Shown: positions 34,106 through 42,507 of the stretch, in pieces
How the letters are laid out: every line of letters begins with the position of its first letter
How positions within the stretch are numbered: position 1 is the stretch's first letter
NCBI GenBank assembly: GCA_964577955.1
Contig: CAZOAZ010000028.1
Span: forward strand, 1-64,000
DNA: 64,000 nucleotides
Source: CADEEX01 sp964577955
GTDB taxonomy: Bacteria > Acidobacteriota > Vicinamibacteria > Vicinamibacterales > CAVVIG01
Direction of reading: 5' to 3'
Program-made: the position numbers and the translations under genes
Notes under the pieces: model-generated
What the model saw: only the letters and a program-made list of their open reading frames with translations
Database searches by the model: none
Told to the model about the DNA's origin: nothing

Positions 34106-35158
34106 ATGCGAATCATGAAACCACTTGCTTGTCTCGCTCTCCTCGGTCTCGTCAGCGCAGCGATCAGTCTGCAGGCGCAAAGTCTGCCGAATCCATATCG
34201 GATCGCCGAAGGCTGGGCGCAGCTGCCCAACGGCCGACCGATGGGCGCGGTCGGCAAAGTCGTGGTCGACCCCGACGGACGGCACATCTGGGCGGTGGTC
34301 CGCTGCGAGCGTCTCGAAGAGCAGGCGCGCTTCGGTGACGAGTGTCGCGATTCGAAGGCCGATCCGATTGTGAAGTTCAGTCCGGAAGGACGCGTCGTCA
34401 AGAGCTTCGGCGGCGGGATGTTCATCTGGCCGCACGGACTCGACGTCGACAAGGACGGCAACGTGTGGGTGACCGAGGCGGTCGCCAGCAACCGGATTCC
34501 CAAAGGCGACAAGCGCGGTCACGTGGTCGTGAAGTTCAGCCCAGAGGGCAAAGTGCTCCTGACCCTCGGCGTGCCGGGTGAAGCCGGGAGCGACACGAAA
34601 CATTTCAACTCACCGAGCGATGTGGTTGTCGCGCCAAGCGGCGATGTCTTCATCGCCGACGGCCACAACGAGAACGGTAACAACCGCGTCATGCGTTTCG
34701 CCAAGGACGGCACCTTCGTCAAAACGTGGGGCAAGAGCGGGTGGGCGCCAGGCGAGTTTCACGCCATCCACGCCATCGCCATGGACAGCCGCGGCCGGAT
34801 CTTCGTTGGCGATCGCGGCAACAACCGGATTCAGCTCTTCGATCAGGACGGCAAGGCCCTGACCACTCCCTGGACGCAGTTCGGCAAGCCGAGCGGGATC
34901 GCCTTCGACAGCAAGGATCAGATCTACGTCGCGGACTCGGAGTCCGACGATGTGCAGAATCCCGGTTGGGAAGAAGGCATCCGGATTGGCGATGCGAAGA
35001 GCGGCTGGGTGAGCGCCTTCATCCAGTTTCCGTGGGGCGATCCGCGCACGACCGCGGGCAACGGCGCCGAATTCGTGGCCGTCGACCGCGAGGGCAACAT
35101 CTACGGCGGCGAGCCGGCGCCGAAGCGGTTGCAGAAATACGTCAGAGTAAGGCCGTAG
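34106..35158 (+). CDS. Secreted NHL-repeat beta-propeller protein
   Basis: 350 residues with a signal peptide (MKPLACLALLGLVSAAIS). Five to six NHL blades are visible: WPHGLDVDKDGNVWVTE, FNSPSDVVVAPSGDVFIADG, IAMDSRGRIFVGDRGNNRIQLFD and FVAVDREGNIYGGEP. It resembles peptidyl-alpha-hydroxyglycine lyase-like propellers and the partial gene at 1-549; catalysis is unproven. GGAGAATTCC precedes the ATG at 34106. A GTGCA-word hairpin follows it. Confidence 0.9.
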   Translation: MRIMKPLACLALLGLVSAAISLQAQSLPNPYRIAEGWAQLPNGRPMGAVGKVVVDPDGRHIWAVVRCERLEEQARFGDECRDSKADPIVKFSPEGRVVKSFGGGMFIWPHGLDVDKDGNVWVTEAVASNRIPKGDKRGHVVVKFSPEGKVLLTLGVPGEAGSDTKHFNSPSDVVVAPSGDVFIADGHNENGNNRVMRFAKDGTFVKTWGKSGWAPGEFHAIHAIAMDSRGRIFVGDRGNNRIQLFDQDGKALTTPWTQFGKPSGIAFDSKDQIYVADSESDDVQNPGWEEGIRIGDAKSGWVSAFIQFPWGDPRTTAGNGAEFVAVDREGNIYGGEPAPKRLQKYVRVRP

Positions 35159-35163
35159 TCGGC

Positions 35164-35383
35164 ACGCGGTGCGCGGTGCACCGCGCACAGTGCATGGTGC
35201 AGGTAAAGGGTGCATAGTGCGCAGTGCTGCGTGCGGCGCACGACCTCTCGCATCATCGAGTCGTGCGCCAGCGCGCGGCTTTGACTTGCGGAGATGGCCG
35301 CGCGCTGCACCTGGCACCGCGCCCGCTGCACCGCGCCCCTGCACCATGCACTGTGCACCGTGCACCCCGCACCAGATTGTCTG
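35164..35383. repeat. GTGCA word hairpin element, copy 1
   Basis: The left arm has GTGCA/GTGCG words and the right arm TGCAC words. The core has a perfect 11-base inverted repeat, CAGCGCGCGGC facing GCCGCGCGCTG. Core blocks GTGCGGCGCAC and GCGCCAGCGCGCGGCTT are shared with the copy at 55378. It fills the gap between the NHL gene and the carboxymuconolactone-decarboxylase-like gene. Confidence 0.85.
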
Positions 35384-35402
35384 TCCGACGTGAGGAGGCT
35401 CC

Positions 35403-36065
35403 ATGACACGACTGCTGACGGTTGCTCTTGCCGTGATGGCCATCGCTGGCGCCTACGCTCAGGCGCCCAGTCAGCGGCCCGACCCGCGCACCATCCGGTT
35501 GCGCGGCGATCGGTTCAGGCCGCTGACCTACGACGAAATGACGCCGGCGCAGCGCACCATGCTCGAGCACGTGGTTTCGGGCCCGCGCGGCGGCGGTGCT
35601 GAAGGACCGTTCAATGTCCTGCCCAGAAGCCCGGAAATGGGCGACCTTGCCCAGCAGTTCGGCGCGTCGACCCGGTTCTCGACGACGGTGCCGCGGCGAT
35701 TGTACGAGCTGGCGATCATCATCACCGCGCGCCACTGGACGGCGCAGTTCGAGTGGACGGCACATCATCGCGGTGCGCTTCAGGCCGGTGTCAGCGCGGC
35801 GACCTGCGACGCCATCGCCGCAGGCCGGCGCCCGGCCTCGATGCCCGCCGACGAGACCGCGGTCTACAACTTCGTCACGGAGTTGCTCGAGACCAAGCAG
35901 GTCAGCGATGCGACGTTTGCCACCGCCAAGAACCTGTTTGGCGAACGCGGCGTGGTCGAGCTGATCAACGTGATGGGTTGGTATGGCACGGTGTCGATGC
36001 TCTTGAACGTCGATCGCTATCCGCTTCCCGCCGGCAGCGAGCCGGAACTGAAATCGCTCCGGTAG
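35403..36065 (+). CDS. Secreted carboxymuconolactone decarboxylase-like protein
   Basis: 220 residues with a signal peptide (MTRLLTVALAVMAIAGAYAQ). The all-helical AhpD/CMD core is recognisable in RRLYELAIIITARHWTAQFEWTAHHRGALQAG and AVYNFVTELLETKQVSD. The CxxC pair of AhpD-type peroxidase partners is absent, so it is closer to carboxymuconolactone decarboxylases; substrate unknown. GAGGAGG precedes the ATG. The end (EPELKSLR) approaches a REP-containing region. Confidence 0.88.
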   Translation: MTRLLTVALAVMAIAGAYAQAPSQRPDPRTIRLRGDRFRPLTYDEMTPAQRTMLEHVVSGPRGGGAEGPFNVLPRSPEMGDLAQQFGASTRFSTTVPRRLYELAIIITARHWTAQFEWTAHHRGALQAGVSAATCDAIAAGRRPASMPADETAVYNFVTELLETKQVSDATFATAKNLFGERGVVELINVMGWYGTVSMLLNVDRYPLPAGSEPELKSLR

Positions 36066-36095
36066 GACCAGGCCTTCGTCGGTCTGAAATCGCTC

Positions 36096-36122
36096 CGGTA
36101 GGGACAGGCTTTAGCCTGTCCG
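36096..36122. repeat. REP-like palindrome, family A
   Basis: CGGTAGGGACAGGCTTTAGC then CTGTCCG, between the decarboxylase-like gene and a small secreted-protein gene. A partial second copy (GGTAGGACCAGGCCT) lies at 36061-36075. Confidence 0.82.
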
Positions 36123-36159
36123 TCTCCAATCGGCGCACAATAGAGGTGGAGCGTCCTTC

Positions 36160-36585
36160 ATGAAGACCATTGTCGCCACCGTTCTCGCCGTCGCGACTGC
36201 CGGCGCGCTGCTGTTCGCGCAGGATGAGAAACCGATTCCCAAGGATTCGGAGCGGGTCGCGATTCCCGGCTGCTCCAAGGATTACATCTTCACCGCGGCG
36301 CGAAACACGCAGGAGACGCGCCGCACGGTCGTGCCCGAGGGGACGCACCTGCGCATGAACGGTCCGAAGAAGCTGATGGCCGAGATCAAGGCCCACCAGG
36401 GGGCGATGATCGAGATCACCGGCCTGGTGCTGAAGGGACAGTACCTGGAAGGCAGCGGCAACCCGATCCGCATCCTGCAGGGCACCTCGCCGGTCGCCGG
36501 CGGTCGGGGCTCCGCGACCGGACATCAGATCTTCATCGACGTCGAAGGCTGGCGCCGCATCGACGGCGACTGCCCGAATCGTTAG
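36160..36585 (+). CDS. Small secreted protein, unknown function
   Basis: 141 residues with a signal peptide (MKTIVATVLAVATAGALLFA). The mature part (AIPGCSKDYIFTAARNTQETRR and KAHQGAMIEITGLVLKGQY) has a beta-rich OB-like pattern with two cysteines, near the start and end. Similar GC-rich small secreted proteins occur at 2232-2906 and 39113-39589 (GCL...VGKQLRVSGTL type), so this may be one paralogous group. Function unknown. Confidence 0.72.
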   Translation: MKTIVATVLAVATAGALLFAQDEKPIPKDSERVAIPGCSKDYIFTAARNTQETRRTVVPEGTHLRMNGPKKLMAEIKAHQGAMIEITGLVLKGQYLEGSGNPIRILQGTSPVAGGRGSATGHQIFIDVEGWRRIDGDCPNR

Positions 36586-36602
36586 AACGCCACCACTAGA
36601 GC

Positions 36603-36687
36603 TCTCACACCGAGCCCGCAGAACCCGCAGAGATCAAATCCAATTAGTTTCTCTGCGAACTCTGCGGTCTCGTTGTGAAGCTTTTGA
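36603..36687. repeat. CAGAG word hairpin with TCACA ends
   Basis: CTCACACCGAGCCCGCAGAA faces CTCTGCGAACTCTGCGGTCT with CGTTGTGAAGCTTTTG beyond, a ~85-base inverted repeat in a convergent gap. The last ~35 bases closely match those of the copy at 20463-20538. Confidence 0.85.
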
Positions 36688-36688
36688 T

Positions 36689-37840
36689 CTACGGGATCTG
36701 GAATGGGATCGTGATGCTCTTGGGGTTCGGGCTCTTGTCGACCGTGTCGAAGTTGTCCACTTCAAACGCGCGGCCGATCTGATTGCCCGTCACGTCTTCG
36801 AGGATGTCCAGCGCCAGGAGCTGATAGCCGCCGCGGCGCCACGGCTCGCGCGGCGTGAAGAGCCAGCGGGTTTCTGCTGTGTCAACGACGATGTCGCCGT
36901 CGAGTGTCTTGCCGTCGTGAGTGACGCCGAGCGCGCGCGTCAGCAGCCCGCGGTCCAGCGGTTTCGGAAACGTGACGACGACGGCGTCGCGGCTGCCCGC
37001 GGCCGGCGGCTGCAGTCGCCACGTTGCAGGATCGAGCGGCAGGCGATCCGCCGCCCCCACTTGAAACACGCGCCGGTACTCTTCCTTCAGCGGCAGGCCG
37101 TGTTCGTCCCGCCACTCACGGCTGACGACGAGCGTGACGGTCTGCCCGGACTTGAGCGGCCGTCCCATCTGCTGGTTCGGCAGGATGCCTTCCTTGACGC
37201 GTCCCGGATCGAGAAACGCGGTGAAACGGCGGTGGTCCGGGCTCCAGAATTCGTAGTCGAGCGGCAGAAACGCGCCGGGAATTTCCTCCCCGCGATCGTC
37301 GAGCAGCTTCAGGAACGGGACGCCGCTCGGACGACCCATCGGCCCTGAGAATTCGATGTAAAGGCGCAGCAGATTGGCCGGCACGACGTCGCCGCTTGGA
37401 TAGACACGCGTCACGACCGTCGAAGGGACGGTGTGCTCAGCGGGGCGAGTGATCGTCGCGACGAGCGGTGCCGCCGCGCCTTCTGCGCCAGGCACCGCGG
37501 CCGGATCGAAGCGGACGCGGTACGACCGTCCCGGATCGAGCGGGAACGCCGGCGTGAAGCGCAGCACGCCGCCGTTGACGCCGTAGTGACCCAGCATCGG
37601 CAACGCCGCGTCGTCCACGGCGACGCGCAGGATGCGCGGCCATTGATCCGGCGTCAGTTCGGGGGAGCCGAGCGCGCGCAGTGTGCTGCTCGAGAGTCCG
37701 GTGACTTCGACGACACCGGTCCCGTTGGCGGTGGCGAGCTGGATGGACGGAGGTGCGGAGGAGTTCGAAGAGGAGCTGCAGGCGACGGCGACGATCAGCG
37801 AACCGATCGCCGCCGCCGCCCGCAGAAAGGAAAAAGGCAT
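36689..37840 (-). CDS. Lipoprotein with Ig-like domains
   Basis: 383 residues. The signal ends in a lipobox (IVAVAC) followed by a serine tether. Two or three immunoglobulin-like units follow. Each shows the big-Ig/SbsA-type pattern in which an extreme-value clause repeats (LRFTPAFPLDPGRSYRVRFDP; RWLFTPREPWRRGGYQLLALDILEDVTGN). Function unknown; probably surface or periplasmic. The ATG at 37840 is preferred over an upstream TTG. A family B REP lies immediately upstream. Confidence 0.8.
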   Translation of the reverse strand: MPFSFLRAAAAIGSLIVAVACSSSSNSSAPPSIQLATANGTGVVEVTGLSSSTLRALGSPELTPDQWPRILRVAVDDAALPMLGHYGVNGGVLRFTPAFPLDPGRSYRVRFDPAAVPGAEGAAAPLVATITRPAEHTVPSTVVTRVYPSGDVVPANLLRLYIEFSGPMGRPSGVPFLKLLDDRGEEIPGAFLPLDYEFWSPDHRRFTAFLDPGRVKEGILPNQQMGRPLKSGQTVTLVVSREWRDEHGLPLKEEYRRVFQVGAADRLPLDPATWRLQPPAAGSRDAVVVTFPKPLDRGLLTRALGVTHDGKTLDGDIVVDTAETRWLFTPREPWRRGGYQLLALDILEDVTGNQIGRAFEVDNFDTVDKSPNPKSITIPFQIP

Positions 37841-37847
37841 CACGCGC

Positions 37848-37872
37848 AATCCGGCTCAAGCCGGACGCCACC
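37848..37872. repeat. REP-like palindrome, family B
   Basis: AATCCGGCTCAAGCCGGACG then CCACC, in the short gap between the Ig-like lipoprotein and the propeller gene upstream. Confidence 0.8.
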
Positions 37873-37886
37873 GATGCAACGGAAAC

Positions 37887-38999
37887 TCACGGGAGCGGAA
37901 CGGCCTGGAGATTGATGTGGCCGGACTCGTTCCGCGCAATCACGAGCGAGGTGTTGTCGTCCAGCTTGTCGAGCTGTTCGATCCCTTTCATGCTCGTGAC
38001 CTTTTCGAACGGCACGCCACCGGTCTCGCTCGTCACCGGCGCCGTGATCGGCGTGGCGGCGGCAAAGGTCGCGGTCGGGATCTTCATCACGCCGCGGCTG
38101 TTATTGGCGGTCAACAGGAATTCCTGCTGGCCCTTCCGGTACACGATCATGTCGAGCACACGGTTGCCGGCGCCGAACTCGCCGATCGTCGTGCCGCGCA
38201 CCTTGTCGCCACCCTTCAGGTCCGCAATCGGGAACTTCACGAGCGGCGTGCAGGTGTAGCCGGCGAGCAGATACGGCTTGTTGTCGAGCGTGTAGGGCAC
38301 GAAGGCGTTCACCGGCGAGCGGGTTTCGAGCTGACGGTGGTTGCCGTGGTAGATCTCGACGCTGACGCCGCGGTCGATGGTCGCGAACGGATACGGAATC
38401 GCGCGCAGCTTCGAGGCAAATTCCTCGTTCGAGAGCCCGGCGACCCACAGACGGCCGTCCGCGAACGCCATGTCGGTCACGACCTGCGTCCGGGGATTGG
38501 TGCGTGCGGTCGCGTTGACCGCCGGCGGATTGGGCAGTTCGACTTTCTGGAATTTGAGCGCCAGCAGCGCCACGTTGACAATCTGGCCCGCGCCGTCGAT
38601 CCGGAAGAGTGTCGGCGCCGCGCCCGCGCCCTGACCGCGCATCACCGACACGTACGCGTTACGCGTCCGCGGATGGACGACGAGATCGGTGATGGCGATC
38701 TCTTTCGCGCCCGTGCCGAGGAGCGCCGCCAGCTGTTCGTCGATCGCGTCGAGACTCTTGGTGCCCGGCGCGCCGCCGTTGGCCGCGGCGCCGAGGTCGA
38801 GCGCGAAGATTGCCGCGCCCTGGTTGTCGGCGGCGAACAGCGTGCCGTCGGGACCAAAGGTCAGCGGACCAATCGACGCAAGAGACGGTCCCTGTCCGGT
38901 GTGGGACACCTGCAGGGCCGACGAGGGAGCAAGCGAAACGACGACGATCAGAGCGGCGAGCAGTCCGAATCTGACGCGCAGGGATCGCATGGCTGGCAT
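37887..38999 (-). CDS. Secreted beta-propeller protein
   Basis: 370 residues with a signal peptide (FGLLAALIVVVSLAPSSAL). Blades such as LTFGPDGTLFAADNQGAAIFALDL, DMAFADGRLWVAGLSN and FAAATPITAPV point to a WD/NHL-like propeller. The central DLVVHPRTRNAYVSVMRG is blade-like too. It is probably co-transcribed with the Ig-like lipoprotein downstream. GGAGAT precedes the first ATG; a second ATG at 38990 is an alternative. Function unknown. Confidence 0.78.
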   Translation of the reverse strand: MPAMRSLRVRFGLLAALIVVVSLAPSSALQVSHTGQGPSLASIGPLTFGPDGTLFAADNQGAAIFALDLGAAANGGAPGTKSLDAIDEQLAALLGTGAKEIAITDLVVHPRTRNAYVSVMRGQGAGAAPTLFRIDGAGQIVNVALLALKFQKVELPNPPAVNATARTNPRTQVVTDMAFADGRLWVAGLSNEEFASKLRAIPYPFATIDRGVSVEIYHGNHRQLETRSPVNAFVPYTLDNKPYLLAGYTCTPLVKFPIADLKGGDKVRGTTIGEFGAGNRVLDMIVYRKGQQEFLLTANNSRGVMKIPTATFAAATPITAPVTSETGGVPFEKVTSMKGIEQLDKLDDNTSLVIARNESGHINLQAVPLP

Positions 39000-39054
39000 A
39001 TCTCCTTGGTTAGAACACGACCGACCGGCGTCATTCTAGGACACTTTTGAAGTG

Positions 39055-39081
39055 TAAGGTCCGGCTCGCGCCGGACCTTAC
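39055..39081. repeat. REP-like palindrome, family B
   Basis: TAAGGTCCGGCTCGCGCCGG then ACCTTAC; a third of a second copy (GGCTTGAGCCGGACC) follows at 39100-39113. Confidence 0.8.
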
Positions 39082-39112
39082 AAAGGGGACATGGGTTGGG
39101 CTTGAGCCGGAC

Positions 39113-39589
39113 CTATCGGCACACCTCGTTGATCTTCTCGATGTTCGTGGCGTTGACCTTGGCCAGGTCTCCTTCCTTGATTTCGGGCACCTGCGGCTGC
39201 CCGTTGTCGGCCGAGTCGCGCTTCGCATCGCGGGCCTTTTGCCAGACGTCCGAGCCCTGTTCGAGCGTGCCCGATACCCGGAGCTGCTTGCCGACGAGCG
39301 ACTCCAAGTCGAACCCTTTACCGTCGACGCGGTAGGTGTTTTTCGCGGCGCGGGTTTCTTCGCGCACGACCTGGTCGGCGTTCGAAACCCCTGCCGTCCC
39401 GACTGATTCAGATGGCTTGTTCACAACCGTCAACAAGTAGTCGCCGGCATCGTCGCCCTTTTGCAGGCACCCGGTGAGATTGATCAGCGCCCCTTTGTGG
39501 GCATCGCGTATTTCCTGTTTGCAGGCGACCAGCGCAAGGGCGGCCGAAAGCGCGGCCGCGGCGGTGGATGATGTGAGCAACCTGGACAT
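39113..39589 (-). CDS. Lipoprotein of unknown function
   Basis: 158 residues. The signal ends in a lipobox (LALVAC). The mature part begins KQEIRDAHKGALINLTGCL and includes VGKQLRVSGTLEQGSDVW, an OB-like pattern like that of the small secreted proteins at 2232 and 36160. GGAGGAG precedes the ATG at 39589; the frame to 39649 is spurious. Function unknown. Confidence 0.78.
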   Translation of the reverse strand: MSRLLTSSTAAAALSAALALVACKQEIRDAHKGALINLTGCLQKGDDAGDYLLTVVNKPSESVGTAGVSNADQVVREETRAAKNTYRVDGKGFDLESLVGKQLRVSGTLEQGSDVWQKARDAKRDSADNGQPQVPEIKEGDLAKVNATNIEKINEVCR

Positions 39590-39661
39590 CGTCTCCTCCA
39601 ATGGAGAAGACAAGTGCACAGCTCGTGCCCGCAACGTAAACCGAAGCATGTCATGGCAATT

Positions 39662-39684
39662 GTCCGGCTAAAGCCGGACGCCAC
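39662..39684. repeat. REP-like palindrome, family B
   Basis: GTCCGGCTAAAGCCGGACGC, in the gap between two minus-strand secreted-protein genes. Confidence 0.8.
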
Positions 39685-39700
39685 TGTTACTGGCAGCCAG

Positions 39701-40510
39701 TCAGTCCGGCGTCGGCCGCTCGATGTGATCGATGACGAGCACGGGCACCATCGTCTTTTCCTTCTCGAGCTTGAGGCCAAGCTGCTCCTGGAGGGCGGTG
39801 AAGATCTCCGGAGGATCGTCCGGATTGGGTTCGATGGTGCGAGCCATGCGGGGCGATGCAAACCGTAGTGTCAAGGCGTAGAGACCGTCGAGCCCTGTCC
39901 GGTTGTTGATCAGTCCGCCGGCGACGCCACCAAGACTCCTGGCGAGCGCGTCGAGCGTCGCGCCACCCGACATCATCGTGTTCCCGCGGCCGGAAATGCC
40001 GCATCCGGTATCGAATGCTGTCGGCATTGGCGGCGGAGGTGCGCCAGGCGCCGGTGGCCGGCAATCGAGCGCGGATGGCTTGAGGTCCGGTCCGAGCCGG
40101 CCGTCACGACGCGCGAGCACCATCGCGAAGGTATCGCGTTCCTGCTCTTCGACATGCGCCTGCAGTTTGAGGCGGTCGATGAACAGATTGCGCATCATGA
40201 TCCGGCCGTTCTCACGGGTTGAACCTTCGGGAGCTTTGGCCGTCACCGTGTACAACTCGTTCTTCATCCAGTCCGGTGCGCCGACCACCTCACGAACCGG
40301 AACGGGCGAGGCCAACATGATGAGCGAGCTGAACGTTCCGGCCGTCATCGTGTAGCCGCCGTCCGGCAGCATTCGCATGGACGCGAAATTGGGCGCGTCA
40401 GTGAGTCGTTTGATCGACACGACGTCAAAGTGATCGGGCGCGGGTGTTTGCGCCTGGAGCGCGCCAACGGCCGTGGCGAACACCACGATGAGAAGGAGCC
40501 GACCCGTCAC
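39701..40510 (-). CDS. TIGR03435-type secreted protein
   Basis: 269 residues with a signal peptide (LLLIVVFATAVGALQA). The family signature is clear: FDVVSIKR at the mature start, GGYTMTAGTFSSLIMLAS, a helical middle with ELYTVTAKAPEG, and the C-terminal DPPEIFTALQEQLGLKLEKEK. The same ending (FTAIQEQLGLKLEAVKG) is at the end of the BlaR1-like protein at 51078. The family is strongly expanded in Acidobacteriota; its biochemical role is unknown. The start is GTG with GAGGTG upstream. Confidence 0.9.
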   Translation of the reverse strand: MTGRLLLIVVFATAVGALQAQTPAPDHFDVVSIKRLTDAPNFASMRMLPDGGYTMTAGTFSSLIMLASPVPVREVVGAPDWMKNELYTVTAKAPEGSTRENGRIMMRNLFIDRLKLQAHVEEQERDTFAMVLARRDGRLGPDLKPSALDCRPPAPGAPPPPMPTAFDTGCGISGRGNTMMSGGATLDALARSLGGVAGGLINNRTGLDGLYALTLRFASPRMARTIEPNPDDPPEIFTALQEQLGLKLEKEKTMVPVLVIDHIERPTPD

Positions 40511-40522
40511 GCTCGCACCTCG

Positions 40523-40717
40523 CTATCTGAAACGCTCGATGATGAATCCGCGAAGCGCGCGGTCGAACGACTCCCGGCGCACACCAAACGCCAGCTCATA
40601 GGGATCGACGTTCGAGCCCGCATTTCGGTTGGCCCAGACTCGACGAAATGTTCGAATGGCCGGCTTGCCGAAGGCGGTCTCGATGAACTCGAACGCGGCA
40701 TGCCCCTCACCCCTATC
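40523..40717 (-). pseudogene. Remnant of a peptidase MA/TolB-type propeller gene
   Basis: A short frame without a start codon reads AAFEFIETAFGKPAIRTFRR, and then ELAFGVRRESFDRALRGFII before a stop. This matches the C-terminal helices of peptidase MA-like domains attached to TolB propellers in Acidobacteriota. The frame meets a stop at 40718-40720, so only the 3' end of the gene remains. The rest of the 40511-40778 gap shows no gene. Confidence 0.5.
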
Positions 40718-40778
40718 TCATCGTTCGCTCATCCTCCGCTCAAGACACGAAGCGGCCTGAACGCCAAGACTTCCGCCC

Positions 40779-42191
40779 ATGCGCGTCAAAATGATCCTGC
40801 CTGCCCTGACCGAAGCCACCAGCCCGTTCTTCCGCCCGATCAAGTACTCGCTCTTCCCGCCGCTGGGACTGGCGACCCTGGCCGCCTACCTCCGGGATGA
40901 AGACGAGGTCGAGATTCAGGACGAGCACGTGGAAGCGCTCAGCACGGACGACTCGCCCGACCTGGTGGTGATTCAGGTCTACATCACTTCGGCGCGGCGG
41001 GCGTACGAGCTCGCCGATGACTACCGGCGCCGTGGAATCTTCGTCGCGCTCGGCGGCCTGCACGTCACCTCGCTGCCGGAGGAAGCGGCCGCTCATGCCG
41101 ATGTCATCTTTCTCGGACCCGGCGAGGACACCTGGCCCCGATTCCTCGACGACTTCAGGCAGAAGCGGGCGGCACGGGTCTATCAGTCGCAGACCCGCAC
41201 CCTCGTCGATCTGCCGCCGATTCGGCGCGACCTGATCAAGCGGCGGCTCTATCTCGTCCCGAATTCCATCGTGGTCTCGCGCGGCTGCCCGCACGTCTGC
41301 GACTTCTGTTACAAGGACGCCTTCTTCAAGGGTGGACGCAGCTTCTACACCCAGACCGTCGACGCGGCGCTGGCCGAGATCGAGCGGCTACCCGGGCGCC
41401 ATCTCTATTTCCTGGACGATCACCTGTTCGGGGATCGGCAGTTCGCAGCGGCGCTCTTCGATGCCATGCGCGGCATGGGCCGTTTGTGGCAGGCGGCCGG
41501 CACGATCAACATGATCCTGACGCCGAGCCTCCTCGAGCGCGCCGTCGCGTGCGGACTCCGCAGTCTGTTCGTCGGCTTCGAGTCGTTGACGCCCGAGAAC
41601 CTCGTCGAGCAGCGGAAGTTTCAGAATCTCCACCGCGACTACAGCGCCGCGATTCACCGCCTGCACGATCTGGGCGTGATGATCAACGGCAGCTTCGTCT
41701 TCGGCATGGATGGCGACGACGAGTCCGTCTTCGATCGCACGGTCGAGTGGGTGATTGGGCAGGGGATTGAGACCGCGACGTTCCACATCCTCACCCCGTA
41801 TCCGGACACCAATCTCTATCGCCGCCTCGCAGCGGAACGGCGGATCACGACTCACGACTGGGATCTCTATGACACTCGCCACACGGTATTTCAGCCGGCG
41901 CGCATGTCGGCGGCGGCGCTCGAGGCGGGCTACTGGCGGGCCTATCGCGATTTCTATCGCTGGGGGTCGATTGTCCGTGGCGCGGCTGCGCACGACTCCA
42001 TCCTCGGCGGCCTGAAACATTTTGCGTACGCCTCGGGCTGGAAGAAGTTCGAGCCGCTCTGGGATCTGGCGATTCGCATGAAGCGCGCCGGGATGATGCT
42101 GCCGGTTCTTGAAACCGTTCTCAATGCCAGCGGCGACCGCACGCGCGATGGCGCCCCGCGTGTTCACGCCGGCTCGATGGTGACGTCGTAG
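40779..42191 (+). CDS. B12-binding radical SAM protein
   Basis: 470 residues. A cobalamin-binding N-terminal domain (~1-140; LFPPLGLATLAAYLRD, ALGGLHVTSLPEEA) precedes a radical SAM core with the 4Fe-4S motif C170-PHV-C174-DF-C177. ITSARRAYELADDYRRRG is typical of this class. It is probably a cytosolic methyltransferase or rearrangement enzyme; substrate unknown. It lies convergent with the chagasin-like gene, and their 3' ends overlap by 28 bases. Confidence 0.92.
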   Translation: MRVKMILPALTEATSPFFRPIKYSLFPPLGLATLAAYLRDEDEVEIQDEHVEALSTDDSPDLVVIQVYITSARRAYELADDYRRRGIFVALGGLHVTSLPEEAAAHADVIFLGPGEDTWPRFLDDFRQKRAARVYQSQTRTLVDLPPIRRDLIKRRLYLVPNSIVVSRGCPHVCDFCYKDAFFKGGRSFYTQTVDAALAEIERLPGRHLYFLDDHLFGDRQFAAALFDAMRGMGRLWQAAGTINMILTPSLLERAVACGLRSLFVGFESLTPENLVEQRKFQNLHRDYSAAIHRLHDLGVMINGSFVFGMDGDDESVFDRTVEWVIGQGIETATFHILTPYPDTNLYRRLAAERRITTHDWDLYDTRHTVFQPARMSAAALEAGYWRAYRDFYRWGSIVRGAAAHDSILGGLKHFAYASGWKKFEPLWDLAIRMKRAGMMLPVLETVLNASGDRTRDGAPRVHAGSMVTS

Positions 42192-42463
42192 CGGCGTGAT
42201 TCGCGCGCGCCCTTGTCCCACGGGCGGCGCAGCTCCAAGGTAATCGCTGCGCGCCCGGACGCAATCGCGCGGAACGTCAGCACTTCTTCGCCGCCGCTGC
42301 CGATATTCGGTGCACCGCGATCGAAGGTCTGCGAGTCGAGCGCGACCGTCGCCGGGTCGAAGATCGCCTGCCAGCCGAAGCCGGTCGACGGATTCGAGGG
42401 CAACCGGAGCGTAATCGACTCGCCGACGCGGACGGCACGCGCTTCAGTGTGAGGAGTATCCAT
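42164..42463 (-). CDS. Chagasin-like (I42 family) cysteine-protease inhibitor
   Basis: 99 residues, no signal peptide. The two chagasin loop motifs are present: NPSTGFGW (residues 24-31) and RPW (80-82), the loops that enter papain-type active sites. VRVGESITLRL and GGEEVLTFRAIASG are typical Ig-fold strands. It lies downstream, on the same strand, of a papain-family protease and a caspase-fold protein. The simplest reading is that it protects the cell from that protease; this is inference. A REP lies immediately upstream, and no clear Shine-Dalgarno is seen. Confidence 0.85.
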   Translation of the reverse strand: MDTPHTEARAVRVGESITLRLPSNPSTGFGWQAIFDPATVALDSQTFDRGAPNIGSGGEEVLTFRAIASGRAAITLELRRPWDKGARESRRYDVTIEPA

Positions 42464-42471
42464 GGATCGCA

Positions 42472-42497
42472 GTAATCCGGCTGAAGCCGGATTGCAC
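42472..42497. repeat. REP-like palindrome, family B
   Basis: GTAATCCGGCTGAAGCCGGA then TTGCAC, in the 44-base gap between the caspase-fold and inhibitor genes. Confidence 0.8.
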
Positions 42498-42507
42498 GCG
42501 TCGACCT

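Noticed and set aside
37683..39050. Long plus-strand open frame across two propeller/lipoprotein genes
   Set aside because: Composition is Arg/His/Gly-rich without any domain; it is the shadow of the minus-strand genes with signal peptides.
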